Positions 7,519 to 16,611 of a DNA stretch of 64,000 nucleotides are shown piece by piece. Every line of letters starts with the position of its first letter. Within the stretch, counting starts at the first letter, position 1. This DNA comes from PBB1 sp965229345 (GTDB lineage: Bacteria > Pseudomonadota > Gammaproteobacteria > Burkholderiales > Burkholderiaceae_C). Made by a program: the position numbers and the translations under genes. Location of the stretch: NCBI GenBank assembly GCA_965229345.1, contig OZ245872.1, positions 3,472,001 through 3,536,000 of the forward strand, given 5' to 3'. Below the pieces are notes generated by a model. That model made no database searches and was not told where the DNA came from. It saw nothing but the letters and a program-made list of their open reading frames with translations.

Positions 7519-8826
7519 TCAATCACCACCGCGCAGGTTCTGCACCTGGAACAGGCTAGGCGGATTCAGCTTCGGGTCGATCTGGCCTTTGAACTGGCCA
7601 GTCGTGCAGTGCTTGCTCTGCACGTCAACCATAGAGAACGAATCGTCGATGGCGATGCCACTGCCCTTGTTGATCGGCAGATGGTGGTCGGGATGCGACT
7701 TGCCGATGGTCCAGGATTTCCAAAGCTCACCCTTTCTGTCGTAGATCAGCGTGCGGTTGATGTTGTAGACCTGCGCATCGATGTGGAGCACGCGCTTGCT
7801 GACCGGGTGCGACGGGTTCACCGGAGAGGCTTCAACCACGTACACCTTGCGCAACTGCCAGGTGATGTCGGGGAAGCATCCGCCAAGCCCGCCGAAGTTG
7901 ATGAACTTGTAGCCGTCGGCCTCGGGCGGCATGTCGGTCGCGAGCTTCTGATCGTTGTGGTTGTAGTAAGGCATCAGGATGTTCTTGGTGCCCTTGTACG
8001 TCCACTTCATGTCTGAGATGCGACCGTTGTAGCCCTCGAAGTCCTCGATCATCAGATCGGAACCGAGGAATGAATCCGTCGTTTGCGCGGTGGCGAGACG
8101 TCGCACGCGGCGTTGGAAGCCAAGGTACAGGTAGGCATCGCTCAACTTGGTGTCGTCTCCATTGATCTGGATCAACAGTTGGGTGTACTTCAGATCTTGA
8201 GGCTCCAGCACGTTCACGTAGATGCCGCGGAACAGGTTGGCCGGGTTAGGCACCACCTCGGGGATCGGCTCGTGGCGAACGCGGTGCTGGAAGTTCAGGA
8301 AATGGAAATTGAACTTGATCTGTCGCTCGACCTGGCCGGTGGTCAGATTGCGGTACTTCCAGTAGAACGGATAGATGGCGGCGTTGTCGCCCCAGTTGAT
8401 GCCGTACTTGTAGTTCCACGCGATCTTGTCGCCGGCCAGCGGGTCGTTCAAGCTGGGCTCTTCGGGAAACGGCCGACCTGCGACAAAGCCGGTGATCTCG
8501 CCGGTCTTTGCACCGAGCTTGGCCTTGTTGATGTTTTTGCGGGTCGCTTCGACATAGTTCGGCTCCAGTTCGAACGAGGTGGTTGCACCCACCTTCAGTT
8601 CGGTCCAGCCGTTCTTCACCATGGTGTAAAGGCCTTCGTCGAGCGCCTCCTTGAACTGATCAACATTGGCCTTGCTGACCACGGTGCCCGGGGTCAAGCC
8701 GGGGAAGCTGGGCACGCCCGATTTGTATGGCCGGAAAGAGGCCTCGACGTCGGCTTCGGTGGCCGCGAACGTGGCGCCGCAAAGCAACCCGCAGACCAGC
8801 GAGATGGCAGTGATTTTTGTCTTCAT
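7519..8826 (-). CDS. DUF1329 exported protein
   Basis: 435 residues. A signal peptide ends near ATFAA (residue 22) and the remainder matches the DUF1329 family (LolA/LppX-like beta fold predicted for the family). It lies 17 bases after the DUF1302 gene. DUF1329, DUF1302, an MMPL/RND transporter and a Ycf48-like protein form a recurrent cluster in Pseudomonas and Burkholderiales, where it is linked to uptake or transfer of hydrophobic compounds. Here it follows the phenol meta-cleavage genes on the same strand. The molecular function is not established. Confidence 0.85.
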   Translation of the reverse strand: MKTKITAISLVCGLLCGATFAATEADVEASFRPYKSGVPSFPGLTPGTVVSKANVDQFKEALDEGLYTMVKNGWTELKVGATTSFELEPNYVEATRKNINKAKLGAKTGEITGFVAGRPFPEEPSLNDPLAGDKIAWNYKYGINWGDNAAIYPFYWKYRNLTTGQVERQIKFNFHFLNFQHRVRHEPIPEVVPNPANLFRGIYVNVLEPQDLKYTQLLIQINGDDTKLSDAYLYLGFQRRVRRLATAQTTDSFLGSDLMIEDFEGYNGRISDMKWTYKGTKNILMPYYNHNDQKLATDMPPEADGYKFINFGGLGGCFPDITWQLRKVYVVEASPVNPSHPVSKRVLHIDAQVYNINRTLIYDRKGELWKSWTIGKSHPDHHLPINKGSGIAIDDSFSMVDVQSKHCTTGQFKGQIDPKLNPPSLFQVQNLRGGD

Positions 8827-8843
8827 GAAATGTCTCCTGATGT

Positions 8844-10883
8844 TCAGAATTTGTAGCGAAGCGTCGCGAAAATCTCGTCTTCCTTGAAGGCCGCGCCAAT
8901 TGGACCGGCACGGAAGCGCCCGAGCGGCTCGAACCCGCCGAGCCCACGCGAAAATGCGGTGGTCGGGTTGCTGTCACCGATAGGCGCAGTGAACGGCCCC
9001 CACGGATTGCAGGCACGGCAATCGTCGAACTTGTCGCGACCGATGCCTCCCAACTTGAAGTTGCCACCGATGGTGAACTTCAATTTGTCGCTGAACAGCC
9101 ACTCCACCGAGGGCGCAGCAGCCATCGCTCTGGCCTGAAAGTCGCGCGCGAAAATCACCTGCGGGCTCAGGCGGTCGTTCATCAGGAATGCCTTGACCAG
9201 CAAGGTAGCGATGACGTTGTCTTCCCAGTCGGGCATACCAACAGGGCCGAACTGATCGGTTTTGCGTTGGTGGTCAAAGATGTGCTGGTAGAAAATCTGC
9301 CCCGAGAAAAGCGTCGTGCGCGATGTGCTGATAAACGGCACGAAGGTCGGCCGGTCGATCCCGATGACGCTTCTGAAGACCTCGTTCTTCGAATAGAGCT
9401 GCGGCTTCAGTGTGTTGGCGAACTCTTCGCCCTTGGTTACCGCGGCCTCCATACGCACCGCAGCGCCAATGCTCTCGAAGGCAACGTCCATGGACCCGCC
9501 GATCAGGTGAACCCGAGGGAACTCCATGTCGAACGAAATCAGGTAGGGCCATGCGTTGCGAAACTCACCGGTGAATGCATTCACTGCGCGCTTCCCGCCG
9601 TGCAGCGAAGGCAATTGCGAGCGAAAGGTCAGCGCATTCAGCGAGAACGACACGCCTCCTTGAGTCACGCCCTCGAACTTGATGCCAAGCTGCGTGTTCT
9701 TGAGGTTCCAGCTGGGCAAATGCACCCTGTTCAGGCCAATCTGTCCGGGGCCAAAGTTGGTAGCCAGCAGCGTGTCAGGTGCAACGTTGGCGAAGTTGGC
9801 CACCGTTCCACCGTTGTCCCAGAGGTTCTTCATGCCCCGGAAGAAACAGCCGGCATCGAGGATGACGTTGGCCGTGCCACACTGCCCGAGGTTGTTCGGC
9901 CTGAACTTGTCAAAGTTCCAAATCACCTGCAGGTTGCGCTCCTGCAGGATGTCGCCAGCACCCATGCGGTACTCAGCCTGCGCGATCCACATCGGGATAC
10001 GAATGTCCTGCAGCTCGTCATAGATGTTGTTGCGCGAATAGTCGACTGGATTGATGACGTCGAGCACGCGGAATAGGTCGGTACGACCCCACACCACCTG
10101 CTGCTTGCCGAGCTTGAGGAACAGAGTCTTGCCGTCTTCAAGCGGGATCGTGTTGCGCACATACGCTTCGCGGATGAAATCAAGGCGGCTGTTGAATTCA
10201 GGGAACTCGAGGTCCGAACGATCCTGGTCGCCGTAGCCTCCGAAATTAGCGCAGCCTCGATGGTCGCTATCGCAAGGCCGTACCGGCGTTGCAAATGCGA
10301 CTCCGCCGGCGATCGGGTGCCAGCGGTCGCCAAGCACGCGCAGACCCTTGTTGGGGCTGGTGGCCAGCAGATCGGAACTGTTTAGGAACTTGTTGTTGAC
10401 GAGACCGAGACCCGCCACCGTGTCGTGGTCGACGACCAATCCCCCAGACGAGGCGCCCAGACCCCCGTACGCCGCGGGCAGCCGCGCGCCCCCAGCCGTA
10501 CTCTGCAGCGTGATGGCGCCACCAGCCTTGCGGCCATACTCGTCCGAATTCAGCTGGTAGACGCCGTCGAAGGTACCGCGAAGCTTTCCGTGGAAAACCC
10601 AGCCGCCGCTGAGATTCTTGGTCGCGTCGATCTGTCCGGTATTGCGGAACTTCGAGAGGCCGACCGTCGATCCCGTGGCGTCCTTGCCGCGGGCGCGCGT
10701 GTCGTTCTCGTAATAGAAATCCACCGCCCACGGGTCCTTGGTTTCGCCGAGATCGGGCAGATTGTTGGCCGCGTCTTGCGCGCCTACAGGTCCGAATGCG
10801 CCTGCAAAACACAGCAACGCTACCGCCTTGGTGGCCCGACGAATGCGCGGATGCATTTCGGGATTTGTCCGATTTGATGTCAT
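8844..10883 (-). CDS. DUF1302 outer-membrane protein
   Basis: 679 residues with a cleavable signal peptide (ending at VGAQ) and a C-terminal aromatic residue (LRYKF), as in beta-barrel outer-membrane proteins. Repeated YxxxD/W-rich strands and the motif VVWGRTDLFRVLDVINP are typical of DUF1302. The start at 10883 has AAAGGAGA a few bases upstream. Expected to be an outer-membrane channel or receptor paired with DUF1329 and the MMPL transporter next to it. The compound handled is unknown; linkage to phenol degradation suggests an aromatic or lipid substrate. Confidence 0.86.
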   Translation of the reverse strand: MTSNRTNPEMHPRIRRATKAVALLCFAGAFGPVGAQDAANNLPDLGETKDPWAVDFYYENDTRARGKDATGSTVGLSKFRNTGQIDATKNLSGGWVFHGKLRGTFDGVYQLNSDEYGRKAGGAITLQSTAGGARLPAAYGGLGASSGGLVVDHDTVAGLGLVNNKFLNSSDLLATSPNKGLRVLGDRWHPIAGGVAFATPVRPCDSDHRGCANFGGYGDQDRSDLEFPEFNSRLDFIREAYVRNTIPLEDGKTLFLKLGKQQVVWGRTDLFRVLDVINPVDYSRNNIYDELQDIRIPMWIAQAEYRMGAGDILQERNLQVIWNFDKFRPNNLGQCGTANVILDAGCFFRGMKNLWDNGGTVANFANVAPDTLLATNFGPGQIGLNRVHLPSWNLKNTQLGIKFEGVTQGGVSFSLNALTFRSQLPSLHGGKRAVNAFTGEFRNAWPYLISFDMEFPRVHLIGGSMDVAFESIGAAVRMEAAVTKGEEFANTLKPQLYSKNEVFRSVIGIDRPTFVPFISTSRTTLFSGQIFYQHIFDHQRKTDQFGPVGMPDWEDNVIATLLVKAFLMNDRLSPQVIFARDFQARAMAAAPSVEWLFSDKLKFTIGGNFKLGGIGRDKFDDCRACNPWGPFTAPIGDSNPTTAFSRGLGGFEPLGRFRAGPIGAAFKEDEIFATLRYKF

Positions 10884-10923
10884 CGCTTGTCTCCTTTGTC
10901 GTTATGGTTTCTGGTCTCTGTCA

Positions 10924-10939
10924 CAGCCCCGTGGGGCTG
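10924..10939. other. Intercistronic hairpin between MMPL and DUF1302
   Basis: CAGCCCC and GGGGCTG are perfectly complementary around a GT loop, 11 bases after the MMPL stop and upstream of DUF1302. No U-tract follows. It could stabilise the mRNA or lower downstream expression. Confidence 0.4.
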
Positions 10940-10950
10940 CACCCTCTCGC

Positions 10951-13404
10951 TCAGGTCACCGCCGCGTTGGGGTGTGCTCGCTCGGGCACCGCTTTGTGGG
11001 AGCTGACTGGCATCTGGTCTTCCTGAAGCACTCCGTCGGCGCCGTAGTGCGTCGCGACCACGAAATGAGGTTTGAACACCACGCACCACGCGGGAACGAT
11101 GAACATCGCCGCCACCGCGTTGACAATCAACATGAACGACAGCAGCACAGCCGCGTCCGACTGGAAGCGGAGATCGGACATGAAGATCCAGAGCACGACG
11201 CCGGCGATCAAGGTGACGGCAGTGAACGACACCGCATAGCCGGTGGTCGCGACCGCGGTGATGACCGCCTGATGGATGTTTCGGGTGCGCGCCATCTCCT
11301 CGCGAATGCGGTCCATGAAGTACACCGCGTAGTCGATACCGACCCCTACACCCACCGCGATCACTGGAACCGTGTTGACGCTGATGCCGATATGCGCCCA
11401 ACCCATATAGGCGTAGGTCATCAGCGTCGAAAACAGCATCGGCAGCACCATCAGCCAGCCGGCGTGAAGGCTCTGGTAATAGAGCATCACGAGCACGAAG
11501 GCGATCAGCATCACCGCCGGGATGATGATCATGTGGTCGGTGTGTAGCGCCTGGTTGCCGGCCGCAGTGACGCCAATGATTCCGCCGCCGAGTTCGATGT
11601 GCAGGCCGGATACCTCGCCCTCGATCTGGTGGATGCCCTGCTGCGCCAGTTCGACTATGCGCGCCACAGTATCGGCTTGGTGGTCCTTGTAATAGAAGAC
11701 GACGTTGACCTCGTTCTCGTCGGCGGTCACGAACTCTTTCAGCGCGCCGGGGATCGGACTCGACGCAAGGTAGGCAAACATCAGCCCGCCGATCTCGGCC
11801 GCGTTGTCGGGCAACTGGTACCAGCGTGGGTCGTCGTTGTGCGTCAGTCGGTTGACCACGCGCACGACGCCCGGCAGCGCCTTGGTGCCACCCAATCCGG
11901 GGTCGCTCAGCATGTGAGCCTGGAAGCGCTCGATCGCGGCCAGCACCTCGGGCCGCTTGATGCCGCCCTTCTCGTCCGTGCGCACAGACACATGCAACTC
12001 TTCCGAGCCGGGGAATCGGTTGTTGATCGCAGTGGTTGAGACGTTGTAGTCGTGCGTCTTGTGCAGCAGCGGGCTGCCGGGTTCCGACTCACCGAGCTTG
12101 ACCTTCGAGACAAAGTAGGCCCCGCCCACCGCCAACGTCAGCGCCAGCAGCAGGACGGCGCGTGCACCGCCGTTCGTTCCGCCGGTGGCGGCCATCATCC
12201 GGCCGAGCGCCTTGCGCACGCCTTCGTTCTCGTTGTGCATTTGCTTCGGCTGCGGCAGCACCGTCAGCGCCAGTGGCACCATGAAATGCACAGTCCAGAT
12301 CACAGAGAAGGCCCAGAAGCCAGCGGCAATGCCGAGCTTGTGGTTGAACGGCGCCGCACCGAGTACCAGCACTGCGATGCCGACCGCGTCGACGATGATC
12401 GCCAGCGAGCCGGGCCTGAACAGTGCGTCCAGCGCATTGCGTGCAGCCTTCTTGCTGTCGTGCACGATCGCCAGTTCCTCGTAGTAACGAGCGACCAGCT
12501 GCACGCCGTGCGAGGTGGCGCGTGCGGCGATCAGGAACGGGATCGGCAGTGACAGCGGCTCCAGGTTGATGCCCATGATCGACATGAACCCAAGCCCGCA
12601 AATCGACGACAGCGCAATGCCCAGCAGCGGCAACGCAATGCCGTACAGGCGGCGGAAGTACAGGATCAGCAGCAGCGCCATCAGCAGCAGCGTGTAGGCA
12701 AGGATCTGGACGATCTGCCCGAGGTAGGTGTAGACCCAGCCAGTCAGCACCGGATTGCCGGTCACATAGATCGTGTGGTCGGGCTGCGCCAGCGTTTCAC
12801 GTAGCTTTTGCAAGGCGGCAAAAGTCTTGGGGTAATCGATGTCGCCCTCGTTGAGCTGCGCCTTGATCAGCGCGGCCTTCAAGTCGGGCGAGACCAGCAG
12901 GCCGTAGATGGCCGGATTGGAGACAACATCCTTCTTCAGTCGCTCCAGCTCGGCGGCGCTGCGCTCGGGCTTTTGCGCGTCGTAGAACGACTCCGACACG
13001 AATCCGCCTTCCGGCGACAGATAGACCTTGCGCGCAGTGCGGTGCGTCAGCGACGAGACCAGGTTGTGGTTGACGCTCGGCAGGTTGTCGAGGCCTTGCG
13101 TCGCCTCGTTGATCAGCTTCAGCGTCTTGTCGTTGAAGATCGTTCCCTGGTCGACCTCGATCGCCATCACGATCATGTTGGCGCCGCCGAAGTTTTCCTT
13201 TAGCCGGTTGTAGACCTTGATGTACGCGTGCTGCTGCGGCAGCAGGTCTGAAAAATCGGAGTAGATGCGCAGCTTGGGGAGCGCCAGGGCAAACAGCAGC
13301 GTGACCCCGAAGATCAAGGACAGCACGATCTTCGGGTTGGCAAAGAGCCAGGTTTCTCCGCGATGAAGAACGCGGGTGATGACTTTGCGAGCAGGGGCAA
13401 TCAT
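10951..13404 (-). CDS. MMPL/RND-superfamily transporter
   Basis: 817 residues with two halves, each with a large periplasmic loop followed by a bundle of membrane helices (about 12 in all). The periplasmic porter motif region (DFSDLLPQQHAYIKVYNRL) follows the first helix. MMPL proteins move hydrophobic molecules using the proton gradient and are often single polypeptides working with an outer-membrane partner; DUF1302 downstream is a candidate. The gene is third in the Ycf48-MMPL-DUF1302-DUF1329 run. Named substrates cannot be assigned. Confidence 0.87.
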   Translation of the reverse strand: MIAPARKVITRVLHRGETWLFANPKIVLSLIFGVTLLFALALPKLRIYSDFSDLLPQQHAYIKVYNRLKENFGGANMIVMAIEVDQGTIFNDKTLKLINEATQGLDNLPSVNHNLVSSLTHRTARKVYLSPEGGFVSESFYDAQKPERSAAELERLKKDVVSNPAIYGLLVSPDLKAALIKAQLNEGDIDYPKTFAALQKLRETLAQPDHTIYVTGNPVLTGWVYTYLGQIVQILAYTLLLMALLLILYFRRLYGIALPLLGIALSSICGLGFMSIMGINLEPLSLPIPFLIAARATSHGVQLVARYYEELAIVHDSKKAARNALDALFRPGSLAIIVDAVGIAVLVLGAAPFNHKLGIAAGFWAFSVIWTVHFMVPLALTVLPQPKQMHNENEGVRKALGRMMAATGGTNGGARAVLLLALTLAVGGAYFVSKVKLGESEPGSPLLHKTHDYNVSTTAINNRFPGSEELHVSVRTDEKGGIKRPEVLAAIERFQAHMLSDPGLGGTKALPGVVRVVNRLTHNDDPRWYQLPDNAAEIGGLMFAYLASSPIPGALKEFVTADENEVNVVFYYKDHQADTVARIVELAQQGIHQIEGEVSGLHIELGGGIIGVTAAGNQALHTDHMIIIPAVMLIAFVLVMLYYQSLHAGWLMVLPMLFSTLMTYAYMGWAHIGISVNTVPVIAVGVGVGIDYAVYFMDRIREEMARTRNIHQAVITAVATTGYAVSFTAVTLIAGVVLWIFMSDLRFQSDAAVLLSFMLIVNAVAAMFIVPAWCVVFKPHFVVATHYGADGVLQEDQMPVSSHKAVPERAHPNAAVT

Positions 13405-13461
13405 GAGGATGTTCTCGGCTTCGGGAAACAGAAGTGCTGGGCGGCAGGTCAGTGGCAGGTG

Positions 13462-14406
13462 CTAGTTGGAGACGGTGACAACTCGGCGCAGCAGTCCCGC
13501 GGGCCCACCGATCAGCAGCGCGTTCGGCCCGACCAGCGACACGCCTGCACCCAGGGAAGCGGGTATCGCGTCGGGGTAGCTGACTGCGCGCCATCTGTCG
13601 CCGTCGAGGCGGGCTACCGTGCCGGCGGCGCCTACGCCGTATGGCACCCCGTGGTGCATGAACAGCCTGTACAGCGGAGCTCCGGTCGCGTTGTCCTGTG
13701 CCTGCCAGGTGCGACCCCCATCGAGTGTCTGCATGACTTGCCCTGCAAGTCCGCTGGTCCAGCCTTCGTTTCGATTGGTGAACAGGGTCGCGTAGGGGTA
13801 GAAGTCGCCCGGCACCGGTGGCCGCTTGACCCACGTCAGTCCCCCGTCCTCGGTGACCAACACGTTGCCGAACTCGCCGGTGGCGACACCGAAGTCCTTG
13901 TCGACGAACTGCAGAGTCGTGTATTGCAAGTCCTGGCCCTGGTCGGTCACAGTCCAGCCGATACCTCGGTCATGACTGACCGCGATCAGGGAACCGGTAC
14001 CGCTGACCCACCACGAACCCGCCGCATCACAGGCCACAGCCAGTGGCGTGTGAGGGCGATCTAACTTGGCCGATGTCCACCGCTTTCCCGATGCATCCGC
14101 TGACCAGACGCGGCTGTGGAAGTCGATGCCAACGAAGCTGCCGTCTGGGCACGCGGCGATCCCGATCATTGAGGCGCCGGGCGCCGGCTCACGCTCCCAG
14201 GTCATGCCCTGGTCGGCCGAGACCAACACCACGCCAGACTGCGTGCCCGCCACCACCACCTGCCCGTTGGTGGCGATCGCTTGCGTCATGTCGTGACGCT
14301 GAACTGGCAGCGACCGCGCTGCCGCCACGCCGCTGAGATCGGGCTGCGCCGAACAGGCAGCGAGACCCATCGCCGACCACACCATCCACACACACAGACT
14401 TCGCAT
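13462..14406 (-). CDS. Ycf48-like / BNR-repeat lipoprotein
   Basis: 314 residues. The N-terminus ends in a lipobox-like LAAC, predicting a lipidated exported protein. Repeated Asp-box-type motifs (SADQGMTWE, SHDRGIGWT, TEDGGLTW, TLDGGRTWQ) describe a seven-bladed beta-propeller of the photosystem-assembly Ycf48/BNR-repeat type. The start has GGGAGA just upstream. It precedes the MMPL gene by 57 bases and is the first gene after the meta-cleavage genes (gap 121 bases), so it may be read from the same transcript. Likely a periplasmic scaffold for the transporter. Confidence 0.84.
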   Translation of the reverse strand: MRSLCVWMVWSAMGLAACSAQPDLSGVAAARSLPVQRHDMTQAIATNGQVVVAGTQSGVVLVSADQGMTWEREPAPGASMIGIAACPDGSFVGIDFHSRVWSADASGKRWTSAKLDRPHTPLAVACDAAGSWWVSGTGSLIAVSHDRGIGWTVTDQGQDLQYTTLQFVDKDFGVATGEFGNVLVTEDGGLTWVKRPPVPGDFYPYATLFTNRNEGWTSGLAGQVMQTLDGGRTWQAQDNATGAPLYRLFMHHGVPYGVGAAGTVARLDGDRWRAVSYPDAIPASLGAGVSLVGPNALLIGGPAGLLRRVVTVSN

Positions 14407-14527
14407 ATCGTCTCCCTGCTTCGTTCTTTTTCAGGGCATGGCTCCGCCCTGGCCACCTTGGCGGCCTCTCTGCAAAAAACTCATGGGCCCGACGCTGGAC
14501 AACGCGCGCCGGGCGACTTCAGCCCCT

Positions 14528-14719
14528 TTAGCGACCTCTGTCCTTGGCCGACACGCCGGCGATTCCCCAATGTGCTGCGGGCACTTCCTGGATAAGTACG
14601 CGCACGGTGTTGACAGGCGCTCCGACTGCTTCAACGAGTGCCTGCGTGACTTTCTCGATGACCGCCTTCTTCTGCGCTTCTGTGCGGCCTTCGATCATGT
14701 AAATCTGAGCAAATGGCAT
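14528..14719 (-). CDS. dmpI: 4-oxalocrotonate tautomerase
   Basis: 63 residues beginning Met-Pro, the catalytic proline exposed after Met removal. The sequence PFAQIYMIEGRTEAQKKAVI and the later Arg-containing segment (NTVRVLIQEV) match the 4-OT/DmpI family, which ketonises 2-hydroxymuconate to 2-oxo-3-hexenedioate as part of the oxalocrotonate branch. A longer frame upstream to 14887 has a poor leader and overlaps the decarboxylase gene, so I use the internal ATG at 14719. It is the last gene of the meta-cleavage run. Confidence 0.9.
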   Translation of the reverse strand: MPFAQIYMIEGRTEAQKKAVIEKVTQALVEAVGAPVNTVRVLIQEVPAAHWGIAGVSAKDRGR

Positions 14720-14754
14720 CTTTGATACCCCTGTGTTCTTCGATGTGGGGTGGC

Positions 14755-15543
14755 TCAGGCAAAACGGATCGACACCGACCCCATGCCCTGCACACGCAAC
14801 GTGATGTGATCGCCGGCGCCCACAGCCACCGCTTCGGTGATGCCACCAGACAGCACCAGCGTGCCGGCAGGCAGCGTTTCGCCGCATTCGGAGAGCTTGT
14901 TGACCAGCATCGCAATGGCAGCGGCCGGGTGGCCGAGCACCGCCGCACCAGCGCCGAGCGCGACGACCTCGCCGTTTTTCTCCAGGACGATGCCGGTGGT
15001 GCGCAGATCGACCTCGGCCGGCGCGACACAGGCGCCGCCAACAACAAAACGGGCGGCCGACGTGTTGTCGGCGATGACGCTTTTCAGATCGAATTTGAAG
15101 TCGCGGTAGCGGCTGTCTATGACCTCAATGCCTGGCATGACGAAGTCGGTCGCGGCCAGCACCGCACCGATGTGGCAACCCGGGCCCTTCAGCTCGCTGC
15201 GGGTGACGAATGCGATCTCGGGTTCGACCTTTGGGTGGATCAGTTCGGAGACCTTGCATACACCACCATCGGGTACCACAGTGTCATCGGCGAGATATCC
15301 GAACACTGGGCTGTCCACGCCCATCTGCTTCATCTTGGCGTATGAGGTCAGCCCAGCCTTCAGGCCGATGACCTTCAGCCCGCGCGCCAGCTTGCGGCGA
15401 CGCCCGGCATCCTGGATCGCATAGGCGTCGGCCCAGTCCATCTCGGGGTGTTCGTCGGTCACCTTCAGTGTGTCGCGTGCTTCAAGCTGGCAGCCATCGA
15501 GCAAATCCGCCAGCCGCTCAATGGTCGATGAGTCGAGGCTCAT
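14755..15543 (-). CDS. dmpH: 4-oxalocrotonate (2-oxo-3-hexenedioate) decarboxylase
   Basis: 262 residues of the FAH/hydratase-decarboxylase family. The conserved acid cluster (PKVEPEIAFV, followed by GIEVIDSRY) binds the divalent metal, and GLKAGLTS marks the family entry. It converts 2-oxo-3-hexenedioate to 2-hydroxypentadienoate and acts with the hydratase DmpE, to which it is homologous. The start overlaps the dmpG stop by four bases (ATGA). The tautomerase gene follows 35 bases later. The hydratase reading is possible in isolation, but the pairing with dmpE at 17.5 kb favours the decarboxylase. Confidence 0.87.
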   Translation of the reverse strand: MSLDSSTIERLADLLDGCQLEARDTLKVTDEHPEMDWADAYAIQDAGRRRKLARGLKVIGLKAGLTSYAKMKQMGVDSPVFGYLADDTVVPDGGVCKVSELIHPKVEPEIAFVTRSELKGPGCHIGAVLAATDFVMPGIEVIDSRYRDFKFDLKSVIADNTSAARFVVGGACVAPAEVDLRTTGIVLEKNGEVVALGAGAAVLGHPAAAIAMLVNKLSECGETLPAGTLVLSGGITEAVAVGAGDHITLRVQGMGSVSIRFA

Positions 15544-16583
15544 GCGGCCACCTTCTGTGCTTGCGCACGCTGGTGCGCCATCGTCATCGCGGTGTCTTCG
15601 ATCATGTCTTCCTGACCGCCGACCATGCCGCGTCTGCCGAGTTCGACCAGAAGGTCGCGCGCCGGCACGCCGTACTTCTCGCCGGCTCGTTTGGCGAACA
15701 GCAGAAAGCTTGAATAGACACCGGCATAGCCGAGGGTCAATGAGTCGCGATCAATGCGAATCACGTGGTCCATGATCGGCACCACCAGGTCTTCAGCCAC
15801 GTCCTGTATCTTGAAAACGTCGACCCCCGTCTCGATCCCCATTCGATCGCACACTGCGATGAACACCTCCATCGGCGTGTTGCCAGCGCCAGCACCAAGA
15901 CCTGCCGCTGCGGCGTCGATGCGATTGGCACCAGCCTCGACGGCTGCCAACGAATTCGCAACGCCCATGGCCATGTTGTGGTGGCCATGGAAACCGAGCT
16001 CAGTTGTGGTCTTCAGCGCCTTGCGCACAGCGCTCAGGCGCGCGGAAACATCGTCGGGAAGCATGTGGCCTGCCGAGTCGGTGACGTACACGCAGTTAGC
16101 GCCATAACCCTCCATCAGCAGCGCTTGCTCGACGAGCTTCTCGGGGCCAGCCATGTGCGCCATCATCAGAAAGCCGACTGTGTCCATGCCGAGTTCACGC
16201 GCCTTTCGGATGTGCTGCTCAGACACATCGGCCTCGGTGCAGTGGGTGGCGACGCGGATCGTGTTGACGCCCAGGTCCTTGGCCATCAGCAGGTGATCGA
16301 CGGTGCCGATGCCGGGAATCAGCAGCGCCGAAACCTTGGCCCGCTTCATCATCGGGATCACCGCACTGAGATAGGCCTCGTCGGTGTGCGCAGGGAAGCC
16401 GTAATTGACCGAACTGCCACCCAGCCCGTCGCCGTGCGTGACCTCGATCAACGGCACGCCTGCAGCGTCAAGACCGCAGGCGATGGTCTTCATCTGGTCG
16501 AGCGTCATCTGGTGGCGTTTCGGGTGCATGCCGTCACGCAGCGTCATGTCGTGGACGGTGACTTGTCTGCCCTTGAGGTTCAT
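15540..16583 (-). CDS. dmpG: 4-hydroxy-2-oxovalerate aldolase
   Basis: 347 residues from the ATG at 16583 (a longer frame to 16649 has an extra leader). A DRE-TIM metallolyase; the motif TLRDGMHPKRHQ carries the metal-binding Asp and catalytic His. It splits 4-hydroxy-2-oxovalerate into pyruvate and acetaldehyde, and forms a channelling complex with DmpF, encoded just upstream with a 28-base gap. Further conserved runs are IEVTHGDGLGGSS and GFHGHHN near the second metal-ligand region. Confidence 0.94.
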   Translation of the reverse strand: MNLKGRQVTVHDMTLRDGMHPKRHQMTLDQMKTIACGLDAAGVPLIEVTHGDGLGGSSVNYGFPAHTDEAYLSAVIPMMKRAKVSALLIPGIGTVDHLLMAKDLGVNTIRVATHCTEADVSEQHIRKARELGMDTVGFLMMAHMAGPEKLVEQALLMEGYGANCVYVTDSAGHMLPDDVSARLSAVRKALKTTTELGFHGHHNMAMGVANSLAAVEAGANRIDAAAAGLGAGAGNTPMEVFIAVCDRMGIETGVDVFKIQDVAEDLVVPIMDHVIRIDRDSLTLGYAGVYSSFLLFAKRAGEKYGVPARDLLVELGRRGMVGGQEDMIEDTAMTMAHQRAQAQKVAA

Positions 16584-16611
16584 CGTGAAGCTCCTGTGGG
16601 AAAGGTGGTGT

